A stretch of DNA of 64,000 bases from Sarcophilus harrisii (Eukaryota; Chordata; Mammalia; Dasyuromorphia; Dasyuridae): contig NC_045427.1 in NCBI RefSeq assembly GCF_902635505.1, positions 507,487,665 through 507,551,664 on the forward strand, written 5' to 3'. Within the stretch, counting starts at the first letter, position 1, and every line of letters begins with the position of its first letter. The position numbers and the translations under genes are program-made. The notes below the pieces were generated by a model. That model was not told the DNA's origin and ran no database searches. It saw only the letters and a list, made by a program, of their open reading frames with translations. Positions 25,904-37,796 of the stretch are shown here, piece after piece.

Positions 25904-25952
25904 CTCGAACTCTCTTCAGCGCAATGGGATCCTTCTCCTGTTCTGCTGACAT
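25904..25952 (-). CDS. PYGO1: PYGO1 coding exon 1 (start codon)
   Basis: The 49-bp coding part reads MSAEQEKDPIALKRVR plus the first base of a Gly codon, then a GT donor at 25903-25902. This matches the remembered mouse N-terminus (MSAEQDKEPIALKRVRGG) and joins exon 2 in frame to give ...KRVRGGDSGLDGLGG. The ATG has G at -3. I see no in-frame ATG in the open frame immediately upstream, so this start is preferred. It sits inside the CpG island. Confidence 0.95.
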
Positions 25953-26532
25953 TACAGACTGCAAAGCATGACTCCCCCCCAGGCAGCGGGAATCGCGTTT
26001 CTTTGATGCTGCTGCCGCCGCCGCCTCCTTCTCTCGCCGCCGCCGCTGGGGCTGCTGCTGCTCTCGGGGCTGTCGCCGCCGCCGAACCCGGGAACGACCA
26101 AGGGCGAGGGGGACGCGGGCCCGACTTTGCAAAGTTTGGCAGAGGGACCGGGCCTAGGGGCGGCCTGGCCCGCGGGGGGTCGGCGATTAGGGAGGGCGAG
26201 GAGGACCGCGGCCTGGGGGCAGCCCCCGTCGGGGGCCGGCGGCATGTGCGGGGGCCGAGCCCGCTGCCTCTGCCGCCGCCGCCGCGCCTGGAGCCGCAGG
26301 AGCTGCTGACAGCGGGAGGCGGGAGGTCCGGGCCCGGGGTCGACTCTAGCACAGACACGCACACACGCTCCCCCTCAGACACACACTCCCTCCCTCACAC
26401 AGCGCCCTCTGAGGAAAGCCCTGCACCCCGCTCCAGGGCTGCATCCAGACACAAAAGCCGCCCGCTCCGGGCCGGGCGAGGGACGTGGCCCAGCCCCACG
26501 GCTTCCCCTGCCCTCGCTCCTCAGCCCCGCAC

Positions 26533-26563
26533 GGGGATGGGCTGCAGGGGCAGGGGGAGGGGG
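26533..26563 (+). promoter_or_regulatory. Predicted G-quadruplex in PYGO1 promoter
   Basis: There are five closely spaced runs of 3-5 G (gggg-at-ggg-ctgca-gggg-ca-ggggg-a-ggggg) on the plus strand, which is the template strand for PYGO1. The motif is seen directly; folding and function are inferred. Confidence 0.55.
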
Positions 26564-27046
26564 CCCCGCTCCCTCATCTCCTCGTCGTCGCCGCCCCTCC
26601 CCCCCGCTGCCGCCGCCTCTCCCCGCGCTTCACGTTCAGTGTCGTCCCAGCCCCCACACCGCGCAGCGGGCCCTCCCGCCGCCGCCGGGCGCGCGCTCCT
26701 CTGCCTCTGCCCAAACGCACGGGGGAGGACGTGTGGCTGTGGCTGCTCCGCCGCACACCGCACACATACACACGCACTCACCCTTCCCCGCGCGCGCATA
26801 CACGCGCACGCCCCCACATGCCCTGCCCCCGCCCTACTTCCCACCCCGGCTTAGGGCAGGTCTGGGCTCCCGAGGTCCGATGCCCCCTCGCCCCGTAGCA
26901 GATGCCGCCGCCCCCAGGGTGCGGGCCCGCTTCGGGATCGCGACCCGCGCTGCCCGGGCGCTCGGCTTCTGCAGCCCCAGCGCCAGCTGCGGTGCCACCC
27001 TCCTCTGCCCGCCCAGCCCCGGGAGCCTGCCGCCAGCTAGCCAGGC

Positions 27047-27053
27047 TGAGTCA
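27047..27053. promoter_or_regulatory. AP-1/MARE-like site
   Basis: A perfect TGAGTCA heptamer sits in the context gctgagtcagtgac at the upstream edge of the CpG island. It is a motif match only and occupancy is unknown. Confidence 0.3.
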
Positions 27054-27109
27054 GTGACTGGGCACAGCCACTGGAGGAACGCTCACCCCCTCTACGCAGG
27101 GGCTTTCTT

Positions 27110-27635
27110 GGTGTGTGTTGGGGGGGGAATTAGAGGGTGTATTCCTAGGAACTGGCTGCGGAAAACTTCTGAGGTGGAGGAAAAGGAGTTCGTTATGCTA
27201 GCTTAGGGCACAGGGACCTGAGAATGAAATCAGGGTCCGAGGAAACTTCACCAGCTGTCACCGAAGTGGGTTTTTGTGTCTCTTGAGATGCCTGAGAGTC
27301 ACAGAAACACTATGGCTGTTACACTTAATCTGATGTGCCTCAACGGGCAGTTTTGGCTGTGTCTTTCTATGAAAATCTAAAACATTAAAAATAAAACCAA
27401 CCCGGTTTTATGACACAGGCAGAACGTGAGAATCGGGATGGGTAAGTCTCCCAAGTAAGTAACCCTGCTTCCACCTCCAACTTCACCTCTGTGCAGTATC
27501 AATTTGAGCTTCAGAGCTCAATGCTCAATTCATGCATCAAGAAATATAGCTATCTTTGTCGTTAAGAGTATGTGTGCCTCCATGAATTGAAGTTATTCTC
27601 AGTATAATCTACTTTTTGGTAATTATCAAAATATC
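27110..27635. other. Sequence upstream of the CpG island, no gene seen
   Basis: Base composition drifts from GC-rich to AT-rich. I recognise no coding exon or repeat. Confidence 0.6.
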
Positions 27636-27639
27636 ACCT

Positions 27640-28165
27640 TTTCGTCACCTGTTTTTATATGGGCTATCTTTAAAGCACTCCAATTCAAAATCTTTTATGC
27701 CTCTCCTATATCCAATTAAATCCAAACACCTCCTTGCTCTGGTCCCAATCTACCTTTTCCAGCCTTATTTTACACTATTCCTTTACATTAACCCTACTCA
27801 CTGTTCTCCAAATATAACCAGTACTTTCCCCATCTTTTGCATAAGCAACTCTGCCTACTGGAATCCCTTCCTTTAAGGGGCTCTTCCCCCCTCCCTCCCC
27901 ACAACTATCTTATCCTTAAAGGCACAGTGCAAATGCTTCCTTTTTCATGACACCTTCTCGGATCCTGCCAACAAGAAGAATCTCTGAGGGTCTCTTCAGA
28001 AGCCTGGCACTACATTGTACCACACTCTTGACAGCATGTGATTAATATACTACCATGTATAATTGTGTACTTGGTAAACTTCAGGACAAAGGATTATGTC
28101 TTCTTTTCTATGTCCCTTTCAATGCCTTAACACATAATAGGCAATGAATTAATATTGAATGAATA
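27640..28165 (+). repeat. LINE-2 3' portion
   Basis: 'aatccaaacacctccttgct' 'ctggtcccaatctacctttt', 'tactggaatcccttccttt', 'tgcaaatgcttcctttttca' and 'cataataggcaatgaattaa' follow the L2 3' order. Confidence 0.75.
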
Positions 28166-28169
28166 TATG

Positions 28170-29320
28170 AATTTAATTGGACAGTTCCCAGCTCTTGATA
28201 GCCTCTTTTACAGGTGACAGACATTCAGATCAACACAAAAAGAATAACAAACTAATAGAGCCTAACAATCCATCCAATATATAAGTAATCAAAATATCTT
28301 TTTTTTTTTAACTACTTAAAATTGGTATATTTGTGGGTATAGAGTCATGGAAGTTCTGTTCTTTCAAAGGAGGAGGTAGGCCCCGGCATAGTTGTCACTT
28401 CTTTAATTTTTTTTTTTTGAAAAGTCTAGAGAAGTAGTATTTCAGGAACAATGAGATTGATTGGAAGTTAGGTAGTCTTACGAGTCAAATAATCCAAAGC
28501 ACTTCATAAAATGACATATTTTAGGGAATGAATGGGAATTGACATTAGAATGAGTAGATAGAGGGAGCAAGGTAGAAAATAAGGAGAGAAAAAAATAAAA
28601 TAGGTCCCATAAAGGTCTTAGAGACATTCAATAATGACCTTGAGTTTTTGATAATACAAAATCATGAATGGAAGGAACCTCAGAGGAACCTAGCCTAACC
28701 CTTACACCAATTTTATATTTATCAACACCCTCAATAAGGGATCTTCTAGGCACCATTTGAAGACTTCTAACTATAGAGAAGTTACTAACTACCTAAGCAT
28801 TACATTGTGCTTTTGGACTGATTTAACTGTTTGGTAGTTTTCCTTTAATAGTCTGTCAAAATTTGCACCCAAACCTTTAGATATAGGTGTAGTTTAAGCA
28901 ACTAGTTTAGGCAAGTAGTAAAAGTTTAATAATTCCTTTCCATATGACATTCCTTCACACATTTGAAGATAGCTATCAATCATATATTCCTAAAATGTTC
29001 TTTTCAATCTCTCAGTCCCCTTTTGGCATTGTTCTGAGGTCCCAAATCATCCTATAATAATCCTTGTCTGAATATATTTTACCTTTGTTAATGCTTCTCT
29101 AAAAATGTGATACCCAGAAATGGACACAATATTACAGGTCTGACTGAGGCAGAATACAAAACAATCATTCTCCTCAACCTGCTTTTATTGAAGGTGTCCA
29201 CAGTTCCTACTATTCGTGTCTTTTTTTTTTTTTTTGCTGCCACAGCACACTAACGCATTAAACTTGTGATTCACTAAAGTCCATGTACTTTCTAATAAGT
29301 TCTTTTCAGGTCCACAGAAT
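28170..29320. other. Intergenic, no gene seen
   Basis: AT-rich sequence. Parts near 28.66-29.17 kb resemble an old, decayed interspersed repeat, but I cannot name it. Confidence 0.5.
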
Positions 29321-29324
29321 CCTT

Positions 29325-30325
29325 AAGTTCCAACTATGTAAAAGGAACTATCCTAAGCACCAGAAAAGAAAAAAATGAAACAGTAATTCCATGCTTTTAA
29401 CAAAGTTATATTCTACTACAGGGATACAAAATGTACACAAACAAATATAGTCAAAGAAAAATTGGGGGAGGGTAAAAAAAATAACCTGGGGAGCAATCAG
29501 GGAATGTTTTCCAGAGGAGGTGTCAACTGAGTCAATCCTTGAAAGAAAAGGATTCTGAGAAGCAGATAAGGAGAAGGTATGTTTTTGGCATAGATAATTC
29601 TGCAAATACATAGAGGTGATAAATGAAGAAGTAAGTTTTAAGTTTGGCTAATAGAATAGTTTGTCTAGAATATTGAGTTCATGATAATAGTGCAATAGGG
29701 TTGGAAAACTAAGAGGGAGTCAGATTATGGAAAACTTTAAATGTCTTGCCAAATTGTGCTGTAAGAAATATGGAAGTGGATAGTTTCAGAGAAACCTGAG
29801 TAGATTTGTATGAACTCATACAAATGGTGAAGTGAGCAGAACCAGGAGAACAATTAATATAATAACAACAATGTAAGAACAACTTTGAAAATCTTAGGTA
29901 TTGTAATTAACAAAATAATTAACCATGATACCAGAGGACTCATAATTAAGTTTACAATCCACCTCCTGAGAAGTAAGTAATAGACTCAGCATATATAGAT
30001 CAAGACATAAAGTTTCTGAATACAGCAAATGCAGAGGTTCTTTCTATCTGACATATGTGCTTTCTTTTCCAATAGTAACAGGGAGGGATAGTGAAAAGGT
30101 AGATTTTAGTTAATGAAAAAAAAATTTTAAATTTAAAAATGTCATACCTAGGATTTTATATTGGGAAGACACTGAAATTAGGAAACACTGGGAATTTTGA
30201 GCAGAAGAAGGATATAACTCTATGCCTGAGAAGAAATTTTGGTAGCAGCTATGTAATGTTAAATTATATAAGGAAGAGGCTAAAAAGCAGAGAGACCAAT
30301 TAAAAGCCTATTATCACAGTCTAAT
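29325..30325 (-). mobile_element. LINE-2 copy split by an L1
   Basis: The plus strand shows reverse-complement L2: 'gttccaactatgtaaaagga' then 'gaatgttttccagaggaggt'. After the L1 at 29746-30136 it resumes with 'aggattttatattgggaaga' and 'cagagagaccaattaaaagc'. The two halves are collinear with one L2. Confidence 0.65.
29746..30136 (+). mobile_element. LINE-1 3' fragment nested in L2, 7-bp target duplication
   Basis: 'gtgaagtgagcagaaccagg', 'accatgataccagaggactc', and an A-rich end 'gaaaaaaaaattttaaattt'. The heptamer aaatgtc lies at 29739-29745 and 30137-30143. Confidence 0.8.
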
Positions 30326-30329
30326 CAAA

Positions 30330-30520
30330 GTGGTGTTCAAATTCATTTCTGGAGGACCAATGATAAACTGTATTACCCACTTCCTGACAAAAAGGTAATA
30401 GACTAAATATATTTACATGTTACTGTGGAAATTTGTTTTGCTTAACTATGCTTTTGCAATGATTTTGTTTTTCCTTTTAGAGAGGGGTAGGAAAGAAAAA
30501 AATGCTTGTTAATTTTTAAA
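30330..30520 (+). mobile_element. LINE-1 3' UTR fragment
   Basis: 'acccacttcctgacaaaaag' 'gtaatagac', 'gtggaaatttgttttgctta' and 'ttttccttttagagaggggt' match the second L1 3' UTR subtype, also seen at 62.8 kb. Confidence 0.7.
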
Positions 30521-30524
30521 ACAT

Positions 30525-31040
30525 ATATTGAATTATTTTCATTGTTTTTACTCCACTTTACATCTATTCATATAAGTCTATTAATGCTTTTTTGAATCCT
30601 TCATTTTTTTCTTATGTTTTTCCCCATATTGTTGAGCATCTATTTTGTTTTTAGTTCTTTTCTACAAAAGGTGCCGCTATGAATATTTTGTTATTTGTTA
30701 TTTTTGTTTTGTTTTTGACTTCTTTGGGATAGATGTCTAGTAGTGAAATCTCTAGGTCAAAGGATACAAACTTTTTTTTTCCAAATTGTTTTCCAAAATG
30801 TTTGGACTCACTCATTGTCCTCACAACAATGCATTTAATGTGCCTTTCTTTCTGTAGTCCTTCCCAGCATTGCTCATCTATTGTTATGTTTACCAAATTG
30901 CTCAATGTAAAGTCAAATATGAGTTGTTTCCATTTATATTCTCTTATTATTAGTGATCTGGAGCATGTTTTCATGTGGTTAATAATAGTTTACAATAATT
31001 CTTCTTTTGAGAACAGTTTTTCAAATTCATAGACAATTTT
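30525..31040 (-). mobile_element. LINE-1 ORF2 3' fragment
   Basis: The reverse complement contains the decayed equivalent of the L1 'CCATTTGACCCAGCAATCCC' block (30.74-30.77 kb, plus strand 'aaatctctaggtcaaaggat') and a neighbouring 'cccaaagaagtcaaaaacaa'. This old copy has a broken frame. Confidence 0.65.
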
Positions 31041-31689
31041 GTTAAGAGGCAGTGAAAAGAAATTGAAAGTGGAGATAGAAGATTTCAAATTCATCTATTA
31101 CATATTCACTATGTTCTAAGTATTGTGCTGAAAGCTTAAAACATGAACATAAAAATGAAACAATCCCTGCCTTCAAGCAGTTCATATTCAACTGGGGGTG
31201 GGAGATATAACACACGAACAAGTAACTACAAAGCATATAAAAATATTTTTGAAAGCAAGAGCTAATAACTTTGTAGATCAGGAAATACCTCATATAGGAG
31301 ATGGCATTTGAACTATATTCCAAGGGGATCTAGGGATTCTCTGATGTGGGAATAAGGGGAGAATTCATTCCAGACATAGGGAACCATTTGGGAAACTATT
31401 TGCACAAAGGCATAGAAAGATGAGTTAGCAGGCCATTTTGATTAGAATGAAGATGGCTGGAAGGGCAATGGTATGAAAATAAGTTGGAAAGACAGATGGG
31501 AACCAGATTGTGAAGGAATTTAGATGGCAGACTGAAGAGTTTGCCTTTTATCCTAGGAGCAATAGAGAACCAATGAAGTTTTTTAACTAGCTGGAGTTGT
31601 AGTTTGGGAATATCAATTTAGCAATTGGGTGGAGACTGTGGAAGAGGGGAGAGACTAGAAGCAGAGAGATAAATTAGAAAACTATTATT

Positions 31690-31926
31690 GTCATTGAGTT
31701 GTTTTTCACTAGTGTCTGACTCTTTGTGATCCCACTTGGGGTTTTGTTGGCAAAAGTATGCCAGTATTTTTGCCATTTCCTTCTCTAGGACATTTTACAG
31801 ATAAAGAAACTGAGATAAATGGGGTTAAATGATTTGTCCAGGGCCACACAGCCAGGGTCTGAGGCCAGATTTAAATTCAGGTCTTCCCGACACAAGGCCT
31901 AGAGCTATATTCACTGTGCTACCTAG
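31690..31926 (-). repeat. MAR-type marsupial SINE nested in L2
   Basis: 'ctctttgtgatcccacttgg' 'ggttttgttggcaaaag', 'gccatttccttctctaggac', 'cagggccacacagccagggt', and a decayed tRNA head ending 'gtgctacctagctga'. Confidence 0.85.
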
Positions 31927-32159
31927 CTGAACTATGGTGGATCCTGTATAGATGGAGAGAAGGCCACTGATTTGATGTTATTTGATGTGAACCTATGTGA
32001 CTGGCAGAATAATAAGATTCTCAAAGGGAAGTTTGGAGAGAGAATTGTTTTTAGGTACATCTGAGTTCTATTTTAGACATATTGAATTTGAAAGGCCTAT
32101 GAGATATCCTGGTAAAGATGTCCAGTGAATAGTTAAGAATTCGGGTAAAAATATAGCTA

Positions 32160-32622
32160 GAAGGCAGTTTTGGAGAGACCTGAACTTGTATGAATTGATG
32201 ATGAGTGAAGTAAGAACCAGGAGAACGTCTTCTACAGTAATAGTAATATTGCGTAGTGATCGACTTTGCTGAACTTTGGTTTTCTCAGAAATATAATGAT
32301 TTAAGGCAATTCCAAAGAACTCATGATAGAGAATGTTGTCTACATCCAGAGGAAAAACTCTGGAGTCTGGATGAGGATTGAAGCATACTATTTTTACTTT
32401 TTTTTTCTTTCCTTTTTCCCCTTTTGTTCTGATTTTTCTTTTACAACATAACTAATATAGAGATGTGTTTAATATGATTATACATGAATAATGTATATAG
32501 TACTGCTTGCCATCTTGGGGGGGGGGAGAGAGGAAGGGAGGAAAAAAAATAGAGATCAAGATCTTATAGAGGTAAAGTTAAAAATTTTTAAAAATACATT
32601 TTAAAATAAAAATGGAGTTAGG
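32160..32622 (+). mobile_element. LINE-1 3' fragment nested in L2
   Basis: 'ttttggagagacctgaactt' 'gtatgaattgatgatgagtg', 'aactcatgatagagaatgtt' 'gtctacatccag', a T-rich tract, then 'gccatcttgggggggg' and an A-rich end. Confidence 0.75.
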
Positions 32623-32754
32623 ACTGGATTGATAGATTTGGAAATAAACTACATTGATATAACTAAACCCAAGTAAGCTGATCAGTTCATCAAGGATGAA
32701 TGTATAAACAGATATGAAGGCTCATGACTGAGATTTGGAAGATGTACACAAATA

Positions 32755-32962
32755 ATGATAATGATAACATTTAAATAAGTTTACAAAGTACTTGTAAATA
32801 TTGCCTCATTTAATTCTCAGAACAATTTTGGGGAAAAGATGCTATTATTATCCCCATTTTAACAGATGAAGAAACTGAGGTAGGCAAAGGTTAAGTGGCA
32901 TGTTCAGGGTCACAGCTGATAATGGATTTGAGCTCTTTCTATTTATTACACCATTTAGCTTA
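32755..32962 (-). repeat. MIR3-like marsupial SINE nested in L2
   Basis: 'tatccccattttaacagatg' 'aagaaactgagg' and 'aatattgcctcatttaattc' are the reverse complement of the MIR3-type core and extension. Confidence 0.75.
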
Positions 32963-34169
32963 GGAAGTTAGGAGGACAAAGAAAAAGTAATGTCACAGAA
33001 GACAAGAAAAAAAATAGGATCCAAGAGGAAGCTATGAATAAAAAAACTTCAGAGATAAAAGAGAATGGGGCATGAGAAAATGCTTCTAGAAGTAGCAGAT
33101 AAAAAAACCTGGCAACCTTGGAGATAAGAATTTCATTCAGTGTTAGTGTCAAAAGTCATATTGCTAGGGACTGAGAAGTTACTGAGAACTAAAGAAAAGA
33201 AGGCAACAAATATAATAAATGACACTCTTTAAGATTTTGAGTTCATAAAGGAGAACATATATAGGATGTTAGTTTGAGGAAATGGCAGGGTTAAATTAAG
33301 ATTCTTTAAGAGTAGGGTTTACTTGGAATATATTTGTAGCTGACAAGGAAAACACCATCGGATTAGGAGAAATTAAAGATGAGAGAAATAAAAGGAATGA
33401 TCAAGACAAAGGAGATGGAAGGAGGTAATATTGAGACCATGAGTGGAGGGTTAGATTTGGCCAAAAGGAATCCACTACTTCATTAAAGATTGGAAAAAAG
33501 AGGAGGTCATGTTGAAGGATTTTGAGATATAATAACGGAAGAAGAGGAGGCTCATTGAAAATAATCACTTTTTTTCTCAATAAAATAGGTGATGCTAGTA
33601 AGCTAGACCTCTGCTGAAAGGGAAGAATAAGATTTGGATATAGACATACAATTGTCAATCACGGAAGAATAAAAAGATTCCCCTGCAGCATTGTGGGCTT
33701 CCATGCAGCATTGTGGGCCTGAGTTAGATGAGGTAACATAAATTTGCAATAAACCCTTTGGGCTTGGTTGCATTTTTTTCCCCCAGAGTTGCATGTGAGT
33801 ATAAAAGAAGAAAATAGATAGTGGAAGGAGGAAGGCAACCCAGAATTGGGGTCTAACAAGGTCTGTGGGGATAAACCAAAAAGATAAAAGTGTATATTCT
33901 TGAACTAGTCAACTGAAGAGAGGGAAATGACACCAAAGCACGGGAAAAGGAAAGAAATGACTATGAGTATAAAAAGATTGGATGAGTGCTGATGAATAAA
34001 AGGTTTGTGATGGTAGGATTGAGACAGAAGGTAGGATCTTTTGATAGAATGGATGAATGTTAGAGTTCTGGATTATGTGCTGAAACAGTTTTGGATGTTG
34101 ATCAGATCAAAGTTATGACCATTCCCATGGCTGAGATGGTGTTAAGATGAAGGTCAAGTTGATGAATTA

Positions 34170-34285
34170 GTTTAAGATGTGTTTGAATCTTGCCTCTGCT
34201 ACCTATTATAGCCTATATTTGCCTCAGCTTCTTTATCTTTAAAATGGAGATGATAATACTTGCAATACCTACCAAGAATCTAGCC
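34170..34285 (+). repeat. MIR-type SINE fragment
   Basis: 'cttgcctctgctacctatta' then 'tgcctcagcttctttatctt' 'taaaatggagatgataatac'. Confidence 0.6.
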
Positions 34286-36435
34286 TTCTATTAAGAGAAA
34301 GGGAGTTCTTGGGTTGCAATATTCCAATAGGGAGAAGGTTAAACATATGGCCCCTGAAGATGGAGGAACAGCAAGGGGTTAAAAATGACATAGGTAAATA
34401 AAAAACTTGGATATGTCAAGCACTATGCTGAATCTACAGATATTATCTGATTTGATGTATTACTGAGAGTTATTCAGACAGTGAAATTTGACAGGGAGTG
34501 TTAGTTTAGCGACCTCAAGCATATTTCTCTTCCAAGAATTCCAGGTCCTCAAGGCAACATCATTAAGAGAGATACCGTAATGAATCTTGGGAATAAAGGG
34601 GGACACTCTGGAAATAGATCTGGTGATCCTGAATTTATTTTCCCTCCTGGAGAAGTTAAGTCTCTAGATGCCTATATTATTCTTTGGGATCTCACTGGGA
34701 TTCGTGGAATCTGCTCCTCTAATAACCCTAGTGCCTTTTGCATCTGAGTGGATTTCAAATTCACAGAGTAATGCTATAATTCTGCAGAGAGGTTTGGAGC
34801 AAGATGACTGAGAGTCTTTTATATCATTTCTTCATTTTCAGCATAGTAAAATGAAGCCATTCTATATCCCAGTATGCATTGGATCTTGAGAATTTCTATA
34901 AGAGGTAAGATCATTTTACCTAGATCTATGAAGATGTACATATAAACTAAGTTCAAACTATATTTGATGATTTCCCACAAGGAACTCTGAGTGGGGACAA
35001 CAAACCAAAGAATGATAATATATTCCCAAGACTGAATTCAATATATATATAAGTCCAGAGCCTAAGATGCTGAACTGTGTTACTTCAAAAATATATTATT
35101 TGGGATAAAAGAATAGGTTGGGATCAATGCAAGCACTGAGTTGTTTTCCAAATGCAATCTTTCCTGCTCAATTTTTGATTTAGCTCTTTGCCTATAATAA
35201 TATAATAATGCATATAATGTGATATGTATATGTATGTATTATATCTCATCATTATATTTATTATCATTACACATAATTGTGTATAATTAAATGAGTGTTA
35301 TATATAATTGCATTACTTGTGATTATTTGGACAATAGTCAGTTTTTTTATCCATTTGGTTTTTCTCATGTGGATTGTTAGGCTGGCCATTTTTTAATAGT
35401 TATGAATCTCATTGAGGAAGCCTTATGGTAGTCTTAGACTTGATGCATTTAGCATAATGTCACCAACAAATAAGAATATTTGGAAGACCTCTCCAATCTA
35501 TAGGGAAATCCCTCTTCTAGATATCTTTTATAACTGTGGCAAACACTTTTGGTGAACACATTTCCGTATTTTATGCCTCACTTGATAGGGACAATTGTTT
35601 TAGTGATTCTATCTGTTAATGCCACTTGTATTATCTTAATATAGAAATCAATCCATGACCACTTATTTAGGGAGGAAACACATCTGTATTTAAGAACAAC
35701 TCTGGCATATTTCCCAGAAATTTCTAGTTGAAAAAATAAAGACAAATGATTTAAAATAAGCTATCAAGTAGGCTCTTTGAATTTTCTTAACATATTCAGG
35801 AAATTTCCAGGATAAAATGCTAATATGTCAGTACAATTCTTCTAGATCGTTGTATTTCAAGTGAACTAAAAATCTTTGTTTTCTTTATTAAGTAAACATC
35901 CAGTGTGGCTAAAAGAGAATAAACTATGATTTATTGTTAGGGGAAAGTGGGAGAAAAAAGCATCAGCCTTTGCAATTTGCATTAAACAGAGGATAATGAT
36001 GATAGAAGTTAAAAATAGTTTCCATACCACCATTTCAGTCAGTTCCTTTTATGTTGGAGAAAGTAGAAATTTGCTCCATCTTTCTGGCTGAAGTATGGGG
36101 GGAAAGAATTAAAATGGGTTTTTGACCATAAGTTAGAGGTGAACTGAAAGACTCAGAGGAGGTAGTATGGAAGAATACAGTTAAAAGAGAAGTTCAAAGA
36201 ACATATTTCATTTTAACCTGGAAATCTGCCTCTTTCTAGGAATAGCCTTGCTGAAAGGAAGAACTTTATAGCCATTGGCTGGAGAAGTTGGCTGGCTGAG
36301 TTCCTAAGACACTGCCTGAAAGAGCTGACTAGGGTAAACTGTAGTCTTCTATTGAGTAGAATAAGTTTACCTTAACTACAATCTTATCAGTATATGTACT
36401 GAGGGAGATATGTATTATCAGTAGATAGTGAACAT
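34285..36435. other. Intergenic, no gene seen
   Basis: No open frame of interest and no repeat that I can name with confidence. An AT-rich patch lies at 35.20-35.33 kb. Confidence 0.5.
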
Positions 36436-36451
36436 AATAATAGATGACCCT

Positions 36452-36654
36452 TGTATACTTATTGTGTATCTAAGTTATATTTTAATATATTTAACATCTA
36501 CTGGTCATCCTGCCATCTAGGGGAGGGGGTGGGGGGGGTAAGAGGTGAAAAATTGGAACAAGAGGTTTGGCAATTGTTAATGCTGTAAAGTTACCCATGT
36601 ATATATCCTGTAAATAAAAGGCTATTAAATAAAAAAAAAAGAAAAAGAAAAAAA
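36452..36654 (+). mobile_element. Short 5'-truncated LINE-1 with 16-bp target duplication
   Basis: This insertion of about 203 bp has an L1-like 3' UTR: a tttaacatctactgg-type stretch, a G-rich run 'ggggagggggtggggggggt', 'aaattggaacaagaggtttg', and an impure poly(A). The 16-mer aataatagatgaccct borders both ends (36436-36451 and 36655-36670) without mismatch, so the insertion is comparatively young. Confidence 0.85.
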
Positions 36655-36670
36655 AATAATAGATGACCCT

Positions 36671-37685
36671 GAAGATAGCACCTTAGCTAAAAACTAGAGC
36701 AGAGACCCAGTAGGGAGATGAAAAACCTGACTAAAAGAATTGTAGAGCTCGCCTACTGGGAAGAGATTTACTAATCACAGAATCTGAAAGAAGGAACCCC
36801 TGGAGGCAACTGAAAAGCAACCAGTAAAGATGAAATTTCCAATGAGGAAGGATGAAGACAACACCCAGTGGGGACAGGCAGAAATAAAACTCCTGGCAAG
36901 GAGCAGGTCTGGCAGAGAGCCATGCAATGACATCATCCAAAGATATTGGTAGCTCTGCAGAATTGGAGATATAACATACCCCTTCATGTATGTGTTCTGG
37001 CCACATGTGTTCTCCACATGTGTGTGGCTCATTTGTGACACCTATGTATGTTTACTCTTTTCATTAAGGATATATAAATTTGTGGAAGATGGAGTCAAGG
37101 TTTATGGGGCAAATGTTCTGTACTATTGTAATTACTAAGCTATTTCATGAAATGTCTTTGATTTTTAACAGGATGACCTCTGGCTGAGTAGTAAAAGTAA
37201 ACATATAAACCAGGGCTTGTAAACAATGGTTTAGAGAGGAGTCTGATCCATAATGTCCCTAGAACCTGGGGCAGCTTTCTGGGGGTCTGTGCTAATGCAA
37301 CCAATGTACCAAAAGAAGTCAAATTTCTTTTATGATAATTGAAAGTCATTTGATTTTTCAAGCTATAAAATGTTGCCAGTATAAGCAGACTGTAGCACTG
37401 TGGGTGCCTGAGAAATCTTTCAGAATAAGCAAGATGGTGTGTATATTTGTGAATGAAACACAGTTGGATTGGGGCACCTAGGAAACAGTCAAAACATAGC
37501 TGTTAGAACAGCACAATGAAAACATGAAGCAATCAGCTCTTTAGGAAACCTTCTTAAAATAAAGTTGATGTTTCCATTTCAGTCCCTTTTAAGAAGGGCC
37601 AAGAAGTCTTTTTCCAGTAATGTATGTGAGAGAGAGAGGGTGAGACAGAGATAGGGAAATGGAGATAGAAGCATAGAAAGAGAAA
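36671..37685. other. Intergenic, no gene seen
   Basis: I recognise neither a repeat nor a coding exon. The predicted short frames have no family resemblance. Confidence 0.5.
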
Positions 37686-37688
37686 CTG

Positions 37689-37689
37689 A

Positions 37690-37742
<53 letters not shown>
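37689..37742 (+). repeat. (TG)n microsatellite
   Basis: About 26 uninterrupted TG units. Confidence 0.97.
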
Positions 37743-37744
<2 letters not shown>

Positions 37745-37796
37745 AATCAGGGCCTTCAGAAAAAGCAATACAAATGACTAAATCTAATTTTTAATA

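Larger units (their letters stand above)
25480..27110. promoter_or_regulatory. PYGO1: CpG island / PYGO1 promoter and 5' UTR region
   Basis: This is the only GC-rich, CpG-dense stretch in the window. It overlaps the PYGO1 start codon (25952), and transcription runs leftwards on the minus strand. It contains several GC boxes (for example ccccgccccc near 25.81 kb and cgcccctccccc near 26.59 kb), (CCG)n and (CTG)n triplet runs at about 26.01-26.08 kb that would lie in the 5' UTR, and no clear TATA box, as in housekeeping-style promoters. The transcription start cannot be placed from sequence alone. Large open frames across it on either strand (up to 460 codons) reflect GC bias and lack recognisable domains. 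Confidence 0.85.
31085..34165 (-). mobile_element. Long LINE-2 copy with nested insertions
   Basis: From the low end, L2 3' sequence 'aatccctgccttcaagcagt' is followed by 'agatggcatttgaactatat', then 'ttttagacatattgaatttg' (RT region), 'aggactggattgatagattt', and the 5' region near 33.42-33.50 kb ('gagaccatgagtggagggtt'). Interruptions are a SINE (31.69-31.93), an L1 (32.16-32.62) and a MIR3-like SINE (32.76-32.96). The purine-rich plus strand is the complement of L2 ORF2. The frame is broken. Confidence 0.7.

Noticed and set aside
25952-26132. N-terminal extension of PYGO1 in frame upstream of MSAEQ
   Set aside because: The frame is open, but the apparent start is TTG and I see no ATG there. 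MSAEQ matches the known N-terminus and has G at -3.
25472-26854. Plus-strand open frame of 460 codons, with other long frames, across the CpG island
   Set aside because: It is Pro/Ala/Arg/Gly-rich with no domain, overlaps the PYGO1 start region antisense, and is explained by GC bias that depletes stop codons.
35400-35700. Possible old L1 ORF2 fragment
   Set aside because: I could not match enough blocks to be sure, so it was left as unassigned intergenic sequence.
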